DNA of 64,000 nt from Acidisoma sp. L85 (lineage in GTDB: Bacteria; Pseudomonadota; Alphaproteobacteria; Acetobacterales; Acetobacteraceae), in NCBI RefSeq assembly GCF_009765865.1, contig NZ_LMUQ01000084.1, forward strand, positions 186,138 to 250,137. Reading direction: 5' to 3'. The notes under the pieces are model-generated. The model saw only the letters and a program-made list of their open reading frames with translations, made no database searches and had not been told where the DNA came from. The translations under genes and the position numbers were made by a program. Below are positions 44,822 to 53,389 of this stretch, piece by piece (position 1 is the stretch's first letter; each line of letters opens with the position of its first letter).

Positions 44822-45508
44822 ATGAAAATACTCATGGTGACAACGTCGCATGATCAGCTCGGCAATACCGGCCGGAAGACCGGCTTTTGGCTTGAAGAAT
44901 TCGCGGCCCCGTATTTTGTCTTCAAGGATGCCGGTGTGCAGCTGACGCTTGCGTCACCCAAAGGTGGGCAGCCGCCGATCGATCCGAAGAGTGATCTGCC
45001 GGAAAATCAAACCTCCGCCATGACGCGATTCAAACAGGACAAGGCGGCGCAAACAGCGCTCTCTAAAACCTCCCAACTCGCCGATATGAGAGCAGAAGAT
45101 TTCGACACGATTTTCTATGTAGGTGGTCACGGCCCCATGTGGGACCTTGTTGATAATCCCGTCTCAATCGCCTTGATCGAGTCCTTCTACAATTCCGACA
45201 AAGTGGTTGCGGCTGTCTGCCACTCACCTGCAGTACTGCATCGGGTTACCTACAAAGGCGCGCCAATTGTAAAGGGCAAGCGCGTGACGGGTTTTACCAA
45301 TGGTGAAGAGGAAGCTGTACAGCTCACCAAAGTTGTGCCCTTCCTTGTCGAGGATGAGTTGAAGCGGCTGGGCGGTCTCTATGAGAAGGCGGCCGATTGG
45401 GAAAGTTTTGCAATCGTCGATGATCGTCTGGTGACCGGGCAAAACCCTGCATCCTCGACCGCCGCAGCTAAGGCGTTACTCACTCGCGTCACAGGGAAAC
45501 CCGCTTAG
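44822..45508 (+). CDS. DJ-1/PfpI-family protein (Hsp31/glutamine-amidotransferase-like)
   Basis: 228 residues. The nucleophile elbow AVCHSPAVL holds Cys133; the early acid EEFAAPY and GGHGPMWDL match the Hsp31/YhbO-like DJ-1 branch, whose members are deglycase/glyoxalase-III or chaperone-like. Soluble, no signal. ACGGAGAAAAG-type ribosome-binding site ahead. Stands 21 bases before the crotonase gene, so likely one transcript. Confidence 0.87.
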   Translation: MKILMVTTSHDQLGNTGRKTGFWLEEFAAPYFVFKDAGVQLTLASPKGGQPPIDPKSDLPENQTSAMTRFKQDKAAQTALSKTSQLADMRAEDFDTIFYVGGHGPMWDLVDNPVSIALIESFYNSDKVVAAVCHSPAVLHRVTYKGAPIVKGKRVTGFTNGEEEAVQLTKVVPFLVEDELKRLGGLYEKAADWESFAIVDDRLVTGQNPASSTAAAKALLTRVTGKPA

Positions 45509-45529
45509 TCCTTTTCGGGGAGATTTAAC

Positions 45530-46381
45530 GTGGTTCAGGTTGAGGCAGCTTCATCGACCTCCGGGCAGATTCGCCTCACTCGACACTCGTCATTCTACTG
45601 GAGGGTGACGCTCGACATTCCCCCCCTGAATATCTTCGGCCCGCAGTCTCTTCCGCAGTTGAATGAAATAGTCACGGCGCTCGAAACGGATGAAGAGGTG
45701 AGGGTCGTCGTCTTCGACAGCGCCGTCGACGGCTTCTTCCTGACCCATTACGACTTTCTCGCCAAGCCTGAAGACACGACGGATTTGCCCCCGGGGCCAA
45801 CAGGCCTGCAGCAGCTTCCTGACATGTTGGTCCGGTTGAGCCGTGCCCCGGTGGTGTCGATCGCCGCGATACGCGGGCGCGCCACCGGGGTCGGCAGCGA
45901 GCTTGCGCTCGCCAGCGACATGCGTTTCGCAAGTCGGGAGAAGGCCATCTTGTCGCAATGGGAAGTCGGTGCCGGGCTGGTGCCAGGCGGTGGGCCGATG
46001 GCACGGTTGCCCCGGCTGATCGGCCGTGGACGGGCGTTGGAAGTTCTGCTTGGCGCAGATGATATTCCAGGCGATCTGGCGGAGCTTTACGGCTACGTCA
46101 ATCGTGCCTTGCCGGATGCCGAACTCGATGCATTCGTCGATGCACTTGCAACGCGCATCGCCTCTTTCGACAAGCAGGCCATCGCGGAAACAAAACGTTT
46201 GGTTAATATCGCGAGCCTGCCGCCAGACGCTGAGATTGCGCCCGAGTGGGATGCATTTCTTACCTCCGTCGCGCGCCCGGCCGCCCGGGCGAGGATCAAG
46301 ACTTTGATGGAGCGCGGCTTTCATCGCCCCGGGGATGTCGAAACCCGGCTGGGATACCACGTCGGCCAGATCGGCCACTGA
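45530..46381 (+). CDS. Enoyl-CoA hydratase/isomerase (crotonase) family protein
   Basis: 283 residues. The crotonase fold is visible: DIPPLNIFGPQSL, oxyanion-hole segments SIAAIRGRATGVGSELALASDMRFAS and WEVGAGLVPGGGPMARL. The usual catalytic glutamates are not both obvious, so it may act on an unusual CoA ester. GTG start with GGGGAG about 10 bases ahead. Substrate not predictable. Confidence 0.82.
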   Translation: MVQVEAASSTSGQIRLTRHSSFYWRVTLDIPPLNIFGPQSLPQLNEIVTALETDEEVRVVVFDSAVDGFFLTHYDFLAKPEDTTDLPPGPTGLQQLPDMLVRLSRAPVVSIAAIRGRATGVGSELALASDMRFASREKAILSQWEVGAGLVPGGGPMARLPRLIGRGRALEVLLGADDIPGDLAELYGYVNRALPDAELDAFVDALATRIASFDKQAIAETKRLVNIASLPPDAEIAPEWDAFLTSVARPAARARIKTLMERGFHRPGDVETRLGYHVGQIGH

Positions 46382-46501
46382 GCAGAGCCTTCGCGGGTGA
46401 TATCGCTTCGGCATTGTTGGATTTGAAAGCAAGAGCCGGAGTGTAGCGCCGAGAGATATTGATCAGGGTCGTGGCATAGTCATCCAGGTGAAAGACGGAT
46501 C

Positions 46502-47584
46502 ATGGAAACGACCTTAAAGGAGAAGACCGATCGCAGCGTCCCGGCCGCCGACCTGCGATGGGAGCGCGTGCTGGCGCGTGACAAGACCGCTGATGGCCAA
46601 TTCTGGTATTCGGTGGCGACCACGGGCGTTTACTGCCGCCCGTCCTGCGCTTCGCGTAAGGCCAATCGCAGGAATGTCCGGTTTCACGACAGGCCTGAAG
46701 ACGCGCGGGCAGCGGGTTTTCGGGCTTGCAAACGCTGCAATCCCGATGGGCTGTCGCTAGATGCCGAGAACGCGGCGATTGTCGCCAAGGCCTGCCGTCT
46801 GATCGAGCAGAGCGAAGAGGTTCCTTCGTTGGGCGCGCTTGCCCAAGCAGTCGAACTCAGCCCCAGTTATTTTCACCGCCTGTTCAAGAGCGTCACTGGC
46901 CTGACCCCCAAGGGCTATGCCGCTGGTCATCGGGCCGGGCGGGTCCGGGAGGGACTCGACAAGAATCACAGTGTCACCGAGGTGATCTACGACGCGGGCT
47001 TCAACTCGAGCGGAAGATTCTACGAGCAATCGACGAGCATGCTCGGCATGACGCCGACCAAATACAAGGCTGGCGGAACGAACGAGGAGATCCGCTTTGC
47101 CATCGGGGAGTCGTCGCTCGGCGCAATACTTGTGGCATCCAGCGCGAAGGGCGTTGCGGCGATCCTGATCGGGGACGATCCCAACCTGCTTGCTGAGGAT
47201 CTGCAGGATCGCTTTCCCAAGGCGCGACTTGTTGGCGGCGACCGGGACTATGAGAAGCTCGTCGCGCAAGTGGTCGGTTTGGTGGAGGCGCCTAGGCTGG
47301 GCCTCAACCTTCCGTTCGACGTTCGCGGAACCGCATTCCAACAGCGCGTCTGGCAGGCGCTGCGCGAAATCCCGGCTGGGCGTACGGCCTCTTACGCCGA
47401 GATCGCCGCGAGGATCGGATCGCCGAAGTCGGTGCGCGCGGTAGCCGGTGCCTGCGCGGCCAATAACATCGCGGTGGCAATCCCCTGCCATCGGGTCGTC
47501 CGCAACGACGGCGCGCTGTCGGGCTATGCCTGGGGCGTCGAGCGCAAGCGCGCGCTCCTTTCGCGTGAGTCGGTTGCGGCCTGA
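46502..47584 (+). CDS. ada: Bifunctional DNA repair protein/transcriptional activator Ada
   Basis: 360 residues. N-terminal zinc domain with Cys45, Cys49, Cys76 and Cys79 (YCRPSC, ACKRC), where Cys45 accepts methyl groups from phosphotriesters; AraC-type helix-turn-helix (about 95-185: SPSYFHRLFKSVTGLTPKGYAAGHRA); C-terminal O6-methylguanine methyltransferase with acceptor Cys329 in AIPCHRVV. Methylated Ada activates its own operon. Followed by a second methyltransferase and a 2OG oxygenase, an adaptive-response cluster. Confidence 0.95.
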   Translation: METTLKEKTDRSVPAADLRWERVLARDKTADGQFWYSVATTGVYCRPSCASRKANRRNVRFHDRPEDARAAGFRACKRCNPDGLSLDAENAAIVAKACRLIEQSEEVPSLGALAQAVELSPSYFHRLFKSVTGLTPKGYAAGHRAGRVREGLDKNHSVTEVIYDAGFNSSGRFYEQSTSMLGMTPTKYKAGGTNEEIRFAIGESSLGAILVASSAKGVAAILIGDDPNLLAEDLQDRFPKARLVGGDRDYEKLVAQVVGLVEAPRLGLNLPFDVRGTAFQQRVWQALREIPAGRTASYAEIAARIGSPKSVRAVAGACAANNIAVAIPCHRVVRNDGALSGYAWGVERKRALLSRESVAA

Positions 47585-47678
47585 CCAGCCGCCGGCTTCT
47601 TTACATTGAAAGCAAGGTTCGGAGTGAGCCGCATCGGCTTAGGCGCGATGGTGGTTTTCGCGAATCAGGAGTAGAATC

Positions 47679-48194
47679 ATGGCAATAACTTTAAACGACG
47701 TGTTGCATTACGGCTTCGGCGAGACGGCTATTGGCACAGTCCTGGTCGCCGTCAGCGGCGTCGGCATCGCTTGCATTCTTGTCGGCGATGACAAGATGCG
47801 CCTCCGTCACGAACTGGGCGCTACCTTTCCCGGCGCCGATTTCGCCGAAGATCAGGCGATGGTCACAGATGCGCTCGTCAGCGTCATCAAGGTGATGAGC
47901 GATCCGCGCACACCGTTGGATGCTGCGTTGGACATCCGCGGATCGGATGCCGAGCGTGCCGTCTGGTCGGCGCTGCGTGCGATACCGGCCGGCGAGACCC
48001 GCACCTATGGCCAGATCGCGAAAACCTTGCCAATGCCTATGACGGCGCTAGAGGTCGGTGCGGCCTGTTCGGCGAATGTACTCGCGGTGGCGATACCCTG
48101 CCATCGGGTGATCAAAGCGGACGGCAGCCTCTCGGGTTATCGCTGGGGTGTGGGCCGCAAGCGGCGGCTGCTGCAAATGGAGGCCGCAGCATGA
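47679..48194 (+). CDS. Second methylated-DNA-protein-cysteine methyltransferase
   Basis: 171 residues, shaped like the C-terminal half of Ada: RNase H-like N-terminal part, helix-turn-helix RTYGQIAKTL, acceptor Cys141 in AIPCHRVI and GYRWGVGRKRRLL. The asparagine-hinge segment reads AACSANVLA. It repairs O6-alkylguanine/O4-alkylthymine by suicide transfer. Its similarity to the Ada C-terminus suggests local duplication. Ends 4 bases into the oxygenase gene (ATGA). Confidence 0.92.
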   Translation: MAITLNDVLHYGFGETAIGTVLVAVSGVGIACILVGDDKMRLRHELGATFPGADFAEDQAMVTDALVSVIKVMSDPRTPLDAALDIRGSDAERAVWSALRAIPAGETRTYGQIAKTLPMPMTALEVGAACSANVLAVAIPCHRVIKADGSLSGYRWGVGRKRRLLQMEAAA

Positions 48195-48907
48195 GCGTTC
48201 TTGCTTTGGACGCGCGGCCATTGTCCATCGATTGGGCCACCGTCTCCGCCGATCTCGACGCGCAAGGCTGGGCCGTCCTGGCTGGTCTCATGAGTGACGC
48301 GGACTGCGACCGTATCGCGGCGCTCTATGATTCCAAGGACGGCTTTCGCAGTCGTGTCGTTATGGCGCGGCATGGCTTCGGGCAAGGTGAATATCGCTAC
48401 TTCTCCTACCCGCTGCCGCCGATCATTCAGGATCTGCGCTCGGATCTCTATCCGCACCTCGCGCCCATCGCGAACCGGTGGCACGAACGGATGGGAATCG
48501 AGGTGCGCTTTCCGGCTACACATCAAGCGTTTCTCGATCGCTGCCACAGCGCCGGACAGACGCGGCCGACGCCACTGCTGCTGCGCTACGGTCCGGAAGA
48601 CTACAATTGTCTGCATCAGGATCTCTACGGGGAGCATGTTTTTCCGCTGCAAATCGCGACGCTGCTGTCGGGACCCGGACGGGACTTCCAGGGCGGCGAA
48701 TTCGTGCTCACCGAGCAGCGGCCGCGGATGCAGACAAAGCCAGCCGTCGTGCCGCTCACCAAGGGCGACGCCGTGCTGTTCGCGGTCAATAGCCGGCCGG
48801 TACGCGGCTCACGCGGCGACTATCGCGTGGCACTTCGTCATGGCGTCAGCAAGGTTCGGGAGGGACGCCGCCATACGCTTGGGATCATCTTTCACGATGC
48901 GGCGTAA
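48191..48907 (+). CDS. 2-oxoglutarate/Fe(II) oxygenase, alkylation-repair associated
   Basis: 238 residues. Iron ligands His142 and Asp144 in LHQDLYG, then His217 in RHGVS, with the 2-oxoglutarate arginine Arg227 in GRRHTLGIIFHDA. It belongs to a prolyl-hydroxylase-like group often encoded next to ada, distinct in sequence from AlkB (no NxxxYH...RxNxxR pattern seen). The overlap with the methyltransferase gene makes it part of the alkylation-response operon. The true substrate, DNA, RNA or protein, is not known. Confidence 0.83.
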   Translation: MSVLALDARPLSIDWATVSADLDAQGWAVLAGLMSDADCDRIAALYDSKDGFRSRVVMARHGFGQGEYRYFSYPLPPIIQDLRSDLYPHLAPIANRWHERMGIEVRFPATHQAFLDRCHSAGQTRPTPLLLRYGPEDYNCLHQDLYGEHVFPLQIATLLSGPGRDFQGGEFVLTEQRPRMQTKPAVVPLTKGDAVLFAVNSRPVRGSRGDYRVALRHGVSKVREGRRHTLGIIFHDAA

Positions 48908-48958
48908 GAGCATGGCAGGCTGGAGGAGCGATAGGGACTAGGTGCCAGCGCTTGCCCG

Positions 48959-49891
48959 TCAGTTTTTTGGCGATGCCGAAATACAAAGCGGCGGACGATG
49001 CGTGGCGATGAAATCCACGAAGGCGCGGAGCGGTGCGGGCAGGTGGCGGCGCCCTGGGTAATAAAGAAACGGCCCTGAGAAGGCTTGCCACCAGGGTTCT
49101 AGAACCGGAAGCAAGGCTCCGCTTCCGAGATACGGCTGGAGCCAGTCCTCGAAGAGGTGAATGATGCCCGTGCCGGCCAAGGCTGCGTCCACGGCAAGGT
49201 CGGTGGCTGCACCGGCGCGCACGATGAGCGGACCGCTCGGGTCCACCCGCACGATCTCCCCGTTTCGCTCGAATTCCCAGGCTGTCATCGCGCCGCTCGT
49301 GAAGCGACCGCGCAGACAGATGTGCTCCAGCAAATCGCGAGGATGGTCAGGGGGCGTGTGCCGATCGAGATAGGCCGGCGATGCCGCTGTCGCGAAACGC
49401 TGTCTGCGCGGCCCGATCGGAACTGCAATCATGTCCTGCTCGAGCCGCTCGTCGTAGCGGATACCGGCGTCGCAGCCCGCCGCCAGGACATCGACGAAGT
49501 CGTCCTCGGCGACCACTTCCAGCTGGATATCGGGATAGGCGGCGAGGAAGGGCGGCACGATGGCGGGCAAGACGAGCCGGGCGGCGCTGACCGGGACGTT
49601 CAGGCGGAGCGTGCCGGCCGGCCGGTCGCGGAAGCGATTCACCACGTCCAGCGCCGCTTCGACTTCGCTCAGAGCGGGACCGAGCCGCTCGAGCAGGCGT
49701 GCGCCAGCCTCGGTAGGCGCGACGCTGCGGGTGCTGCGGTTGAACAGGCGAACACCGAGCCTGACCTCAAGCCGCCGTACGGCTTCGCTGAGGCTGGAGG
49801 CGCTGGTTCCGCTCGCCCGCGCGCCATCGCGAAACCCGCCCGCGTGTGCAACCGCCATGAACGCGGCGAGGTCGCTGAGGTCTGCCGTCAT
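48959..49891 (-). CDS. LysR-family transcriptional regulator
   Basis: 310 residues. N-terminal winged helix (AFMAVAHAGGFRDGARASGTSASSLSEAVRRLEVRLGVRLFNRSTRSVAPTEAG) and an effector-binding domain of the LysR substrate-binding type (GTLRLNVPVSAARLVLPAIV, AVPIGPRRQRFATAASPAYL). Divergent from the aldo/keto reductase gene with a 93-base gap, the usual arrangement for a LysR regulator and its target. Confidence 0.93.
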   Translation of the reverse strand: MTADLSDLAAFMAVAHAGGFRDGARASGTSASSLSEAVRRLEVRLGVRLFNRSTRSVAPTEAGARLLERLGPALSEVEAALDVVNRFRDRPAGTLRLNVPVSAARLVLPAIVPPFLAAYPDIQLEVVAEDDFVDVLAAGCDAGIRYDERLEQDMIAVPIGPRRQRFATAASPAYLDRHTPPDHPRDLLEHICLRGRFTSGAMTAWEFERNGEIVRVDPSGPLIVRAGAATDLAVDAALAGTGIIHLFEDWLQPYLGSGALLPVLEPWWQAFSGPFLYYPGRRHLPAPLRAFVDFIATHRPPLCISASPKN

Positions 49892-49984
49892 TGTTCGCCA
49901 CTCCGAACAGCCTGTGCCGATTGAGACCTATTATCGCGCAGGGCGAAGCTGTCTACATGCACGATCGATCAAAGGAGACATCGC

Positions 49985-50866
49985 ATGGTCGATACCAGCA
50001 AAGCCGGAACATTTTCCCTGGGTAAGCGCAGCGTAAATCGCCTCGGTTACGGCGCCATGCAACTCGCCGGACCAGGCGTCTTCGGGCCACCGAAGGATCG
50101 CGACGGCGCACTTGCCGTGCTGCGCGAGGCGGTAGCGGCAGGGGTGGACCATATCGACACGAGCGATTTCTACGGCCCGCACGTCACGAATCAGCTTATC
50201 CGAGAGGCGCTCCATCCCTATCCGGAGGATCTTGTGATCGTCACAAAGCTCGGGGCGCGGCGTGGCGAGGACAGCTCGTGGAACCCCGCTTTCTCGGCCG
50301 AGGATTTGACGCGCGCGATTCACGACAATCTTCGCAATCTAGGGGTGGACGTGCTCGATGTCGTTAATTTGCGTTCCATGTTTGGCATTCACGGTCCTGC
50401 CGAGGGCTCGATCGAAGCGCCGCTGACGGTGCTCGCCGACCTTCAGCGGCAAGGGCTTATTCGCCATATCGGCCTGAGCAACGTCACGGCCAAGCAAATT
50501 ACCGAGGGTCGCGCCATTGCGGAGATCGTCTGCGTGCAGAATCAGTATAATCTCGCCCATCGGGAGGACGACCACCTGATTGACCAGCTCGATGCCGAGG
50601 GGATCGCCTACGTGCCGTTCTTCCCGCTTGGTGGCTTCACCCCGCTGCAGTCGAACGAGCTTAGCGATGTGGCGACGCGCCTCGGTGCGACACCGATGCA
50701 GGTCGCGCTCGCCTGGCTACTCCGCCGCGCGGGAAACATCCTGTTGATCCCCGGCACATCGTCGATCGGACACCTGCGGGAAAACCTCGCGGCCGCCGAA
50801 CTCGAATTGCCGCAGGACGCCATGGCCGGCCTGGACAAGATCGGCACGAAAGGTGCGGCGGCCTAA
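49985..50866 (+). CDS. Aldo/keto reductase
   Basis: 293 residues of the AKR fold. LGYGAMQLAGPG, catalytic tyrosine in HIDTSDFYG, and lysine in VIVTKLGA. QNQYNLAHREDD and VALAWLLRRAGNILLIPGTSSIGHLRENL supply the NADPH-binding end. AAAGGAGA lies 6 bases ahead of the ATG. Likely induced by the divergent LysR regulator; related proteins reduce carbonyls on pyridoxal or aromatic substrates. Confidence 0.92.
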   Translation: MVDTSKAGTFSLGKRSVNRLGYGAMQLAGPGVFGPPKDRDGALAVLREAVAAGVDHIDTSDFYGPHVTNQLIREALHPYPEDLVIVTKLGARRGEDSSWNPAFSAEDLTRAIHDNLRNLGVDVLDVVNLRSMFGIHGPAEGSIEAPLTVLADLQRQGLIRHIGLSNVTAKQITEGRAIAEIVCVQNQYNLAHREDDHLIDQLDAEGIAYVPFFPLGGFTPLQSNELSDVATRLGATPMQVALAWLLRRAGNILLIPGTSSIGHLRENLAAAELELPQDAMAGLDKIGTKGAAA

Positions 50867-50913
50867 CCATCCTGGGCGATAAACCGCGCCGCTAAGGTAT
50901 TGCGCCCTTCCAT

Positions 50914-50937
50914 ATCCGAATGGTTATATAACCGGAT
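50914..50937. promoter_or_regulatory. ArsR operator/promoter, GGTTATATAACC palindrome
   Basis: GGTTATATAACC (50922-50933) is a perfect palindrome, extended by ATCCG/CGGAT arms. It contains a -10-like TATATA and ends at the ATG of the ArsR gene, as in the autoregulated operators of ArsR-SRPBCC pairs. The transcript may be leaderless. Confidence 0.7.
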
Positions 50938-51277
50938 GGAAATGGAAGAATCGCTCAACCTCAAATTCGCCGCGCTGGCCGATCCAACGCGTCGCGCTAT
51001 TCTGCTTCGTCTGGCGAAAAGCGATGCAACCGTATCGCAGCTTCAGAAGCCATTCCCGATCACTCAGCCCGCGATATCCAAGCACCTCAGGATACTTGAG
51101 GGCGCTGGGCTGATCGAGCGCGGGCAGGCGGCGCAGTCGCGCCCTCGCCACCTCAACGTCATAGCGCTGAATGAGGTGACCACGTGGTTCGAGCACGTCC
51201 GTACCCTATGGGACGACAGCTTCGATCGCCTCGATGAGTTTCTGACTGCAACCAATAACGACAAGGGAGGGGACTAG
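50936..51277 (+). CDS. ArsR-family transcriptional regulator
   Basis: 113 residues. Winged helix with FAALADPTRRAILLRLAKSDATVSQLQKPFPITQPAISKHLRILEGAGLI, then the RPRHLNVIALNEVTTWFEHVRTLWDDSFDRLDEFL end, which is the branch that pairs with SRPBCC (AHSA1-like) proteins. No metal-binding cysteines. ATG chosen inside the operator edge, since upstream codons read through the palindrome. The partner gene downstream is broken. Confidence 0.9.
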   Translation: MEMEESLNLKFAALADPTRRAILLRLAKSDATVSQLQKPFPITQPAISKHLRILEGAGLIERGQAAQSRPRHLNVIALNEVTTWFEHVRTLWDDSFDRLDEFLTATNNDKGGD

Positions 51278-51281
51278 TCAT

Positions 51282-51584
51282 GGCAAAGAGCGCGGAAGCG
51301 TCGGCTGATTTAACGCCACTTTCGCGACTGGTCTGGGTGCACTCCTTCTCCGACGAGCACGCCAATGTCGTTCGGGCGCCTTTTTCGAGGGCAACTGGCC
51401 TCTGGAAATGCTGACCACGGTAGTCTTTGCGGAGGGGCGAACAGGCACACGCGTGACGCTGACCTGGACGCCGCTCAATGCCACTGAAATCGAGCTCCGG
51501 ACCTTCGCCGCCAATATGGTATCGATGAACGGGGGTTGGACGAGCAGCTTCGACGAGCTTGGCGCATTCTTCGCTAGAGCTTGA
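51282..51584 (+). pseudogene. SRPBCC/AHSA1-domain protein, truncated and frameshifted
   Basis: Starting at ATG with GGGAGGGG ahead, the frame reads into RLVWVHSFSDEHANVVRAPF, the middle of an SRPBCC protein, then hits a stop (TGA) near 51409. A shifted frame continues WPLEMLTTVVFAEG, LTWTPLNATEIE and WTSSFDELGAFFARA to the stop at 51584. The N-terminal third of the domain, including the usual R-x-F-x-A-P start, is missing. The ArsR partner 4 bases upstream is intact. Confidence 0.8.
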
Positions 51585-51590
51585 GGCGCT

Positions 51591-51875
51591 TCAGAGCGTC
51601 GCCTGCGCCCAACCCATGACGCTGGGCCTTTTGAAGCGAGAGCAAAACAAATCGCGCTCCAGTTCCCCTTTTGCGGTTAGCTCGTCGACAATCTGGAGTG
51701 CGAGATCTAATCCCTCTTCGTCGATCCACAGTCTCTCACTCAACTCGTGCCCAGTTAATCTGGCGAGAAACCAGTCATCGTCGGGGCCCATCCCCACCTC
51801 AATGAGTTCGCCTGCTTGGAGACGATCAATAAAGGCTCGGATGACTTCTTGTGGCTTCAACATGGGGCGATCCAA
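51591..51875 (-). CDS. Hypothetical protein, 94 residues
   Basis: The frame has normal coding character: ML-KPQEVIRAFIDRLQAGELIEVGMGPDDDWFLARLTG, then ELSERLWIDEEGLDLALQIVDEL. It is acidic, mostly helical by eye, with no signal or membrane segment, and ends in FKRPSVMGWAQATL. I do not recognise the family. Convergent with the SRPBCC remnant; 6 bases apart. Confidence 0.5.
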   Translation of the reverse strand: MDRPMLKPQEVIRAFIDRLQAGELIEVGMGPDDDWFLARLTGHELSERLWIDEEGLDLALQIVDELTAKGELERDLFCSRFKRPSVMGWAQATL

Positions 51876-52483
51876 AATTTGACGTCAATGCTCCAACATT
51901 GGATCAAATCCTCCGCGGAGGTCTCCCAACAGCGAGAAAGTCGGAGTAGCGATTTCGGGCAGCCTTATGATGGCAGAGTTACAAAAGAGATGCAGGCTTT
52001 GTTGCCGCCGTGGCAATAGTTTTGGTTTCTGCGACCGGGACAATCTAGCCAGAAGGGCTTGCGCCGGCCAGTCAACCTGCTCCACCTGGCAACAGCAGAG
52101 TATGTCAGAGATCGCCTAGACGGGCGCCTGCCACGATAGGTGCCCCCGCTATACTACTTTCTGCTAATGTGGCTGGCTCATATGGTCGGCCGACTCGTCG
52201 ATGATATTCCGCCAGACTCCGTTTCCAACGGCAGAGCCAATAAGGTCGAGCGTAACGATATCACACCGACTCATCAGTGGCGCAAGCCAAAGGCTAACCG
52301 CGCTATGTAAGTGTTGTGAGGGTTTTCGCGTGACGGGCGCTAGGATTTCTCGCTCCAAGCAAGTGGTATCGACGAAAATCTTATCGATAGTCGAGACGAG
52401 AAAAAGATGGACCGCTCATTGAGCGACGTTGACCCGAGTAACGCAGGCTTGCCTGAAGCGCCGCGACACGGCTCGAACAGCCA
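51876..52483. other. Stretch without a recognisable gene
   Basis: Short frames on both strands, none with a family match or clear start. Base composition is more AT-rich than the core genes. Looks like decayed accessory DNA. Confidence 0.55.
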
Positions 52484-52807
52484 GTGCCAAGACTGCAAAA
52501 ATTGATTCGCAATCCAATCCACATGATGAGTAGCTGGCTCAAATTCTCGGAGGGATCTGAGTTGACGTCAGCCGAAGGAGTGTCTGGGACAACCGTTGAT
52601 TGCAAGCCGGAGGGAACAAACAACTACTTAGTCTATGTGCTGAATGGCCAATCCCACAAAGTGCTGGGCTTGGAAATACAGTGCCGCAACGATCAAGAGG
52701 CACAGCGGTTCGTTCTCGAACTGCTCGATGAAACGGGACAGGCCGAAATCTGGTGTGGCGCTCGACGAGTTGGTCGAGTCGCACGGAACTACGGTCATAT
52801 GGGATGA
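52484..52807 (+). CDS. Small hypothetical protein with YLVYVLNG...EIWCGARRVGRV pattern
   Basis: 107 residues as read; the segment from YLVYVLNGQSHKV through QCRNDQEAQRFVLELLDE to EIWCGARRVGRVARN follows the layout of short (about 60-70 residue) alphaproteobacterial proteins of unknown function that start Y-x-V-Y-V-L and end IEVWxGARRVxRL. The first 40 residues are not part of that pattern, so the true start may be later (for example near 52590). May be a remnant. Confidence 0.4.
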   Translation: MPRLQKLIRNPIHMMSSWLKFSEGSELTSAEGVSGTTVDCKPEGTNNYLVYVLNGQSHKVLGLEIQCRNDQEAQRFVLELLDETGQAEIWCGARRVGRVARNYGHMG

Positions 52808-52918
52808 TTTCGAGCGGACCGGCGAGATTTGTCATCCGCGCAGGCTTTGAAGCGGCGTGAAAAAGCCCGCCGAAAATCGGGCTGCGTCGAGACGGAGCCG
52901 CTTCACCACATGATGGCG

Positions 52919-53389
52919 CTAGACTTTGTTCAGCGGATAAGGCGTGCCGTCACGATGGAAATAAGCTTGGACACCAGGTTCTGCCACCATGTCGATATCG
53001 GAATAAACGCAGCGATCATGTTCCGGGTCGGAATTGCCGACTTCCAAGATTACCGCATCACGGTTTGAACGGTTGATCAGGTGATGTCCGTCCCGATCGC
53101 CGGCCTTGAAGGCCGCGCAGTCGCCCGGGCCGAACGTCTCTTCCCCGCTATCGGTGACGAGGATCAGCTCGCCCTCCAGTACCATGACAAACTCATCCTC
53201 ATGGGTGTGCCAGTGCCGCTGGCTGGACCAGACGCCCGGCGGAATTCGGGAGAGGTTGACACCGAAGGCGGTTAGCCCCGCGGCGCGTCCGAGACGGTGC
53301 CAAGTCGATCCGAGACAGGGGGCATCGAAGGGCGGCGGGTAGTTGCAGCCGCTTTCCGTGGGAATTGCGTCGGTATTGAGTTTCTTCAT
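52919..53389 (-). CDS. Cupin-domain protein
   Basis: 156 residues with one cupin_2 barrel. The metal-type motif is HWHTHEDEFVMVLEGE, followed by PGDCAAFKAGDRDGHHLINRS. Resembles small cupins annotated as sugar-binding or transcriptional regulators of metabolism. Single-gene unit in a poor region; function unknown. Confidence 0.85.
   Translation of the reverse strand: MKKLNTDAIPTESGCNYPPPFDAPCLGSTWHRLGRAAGLTAFGVNLSRIPPGVWSSQRHWHTHEDEFVMVLEGELILVTDSGEETFGPGDCAAFKAGDRDGHHLINRSNRDAVILEVGNSDPEHDRCVYSDIDMVAEPGVQAYFHRDGTPYPLNKV

Noticed and set aside
50900-50935. Upstream start for the ArsR gene at 50900
   Set aside because: It would be translated through the palindromic operator; the domain fits the ATG at 50936.
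52164-52358. 64-codon minus-strand frame in the 52-kb gap
   Set aside because: No homology recognised and an equally open frame on the other strand; could not be supported.
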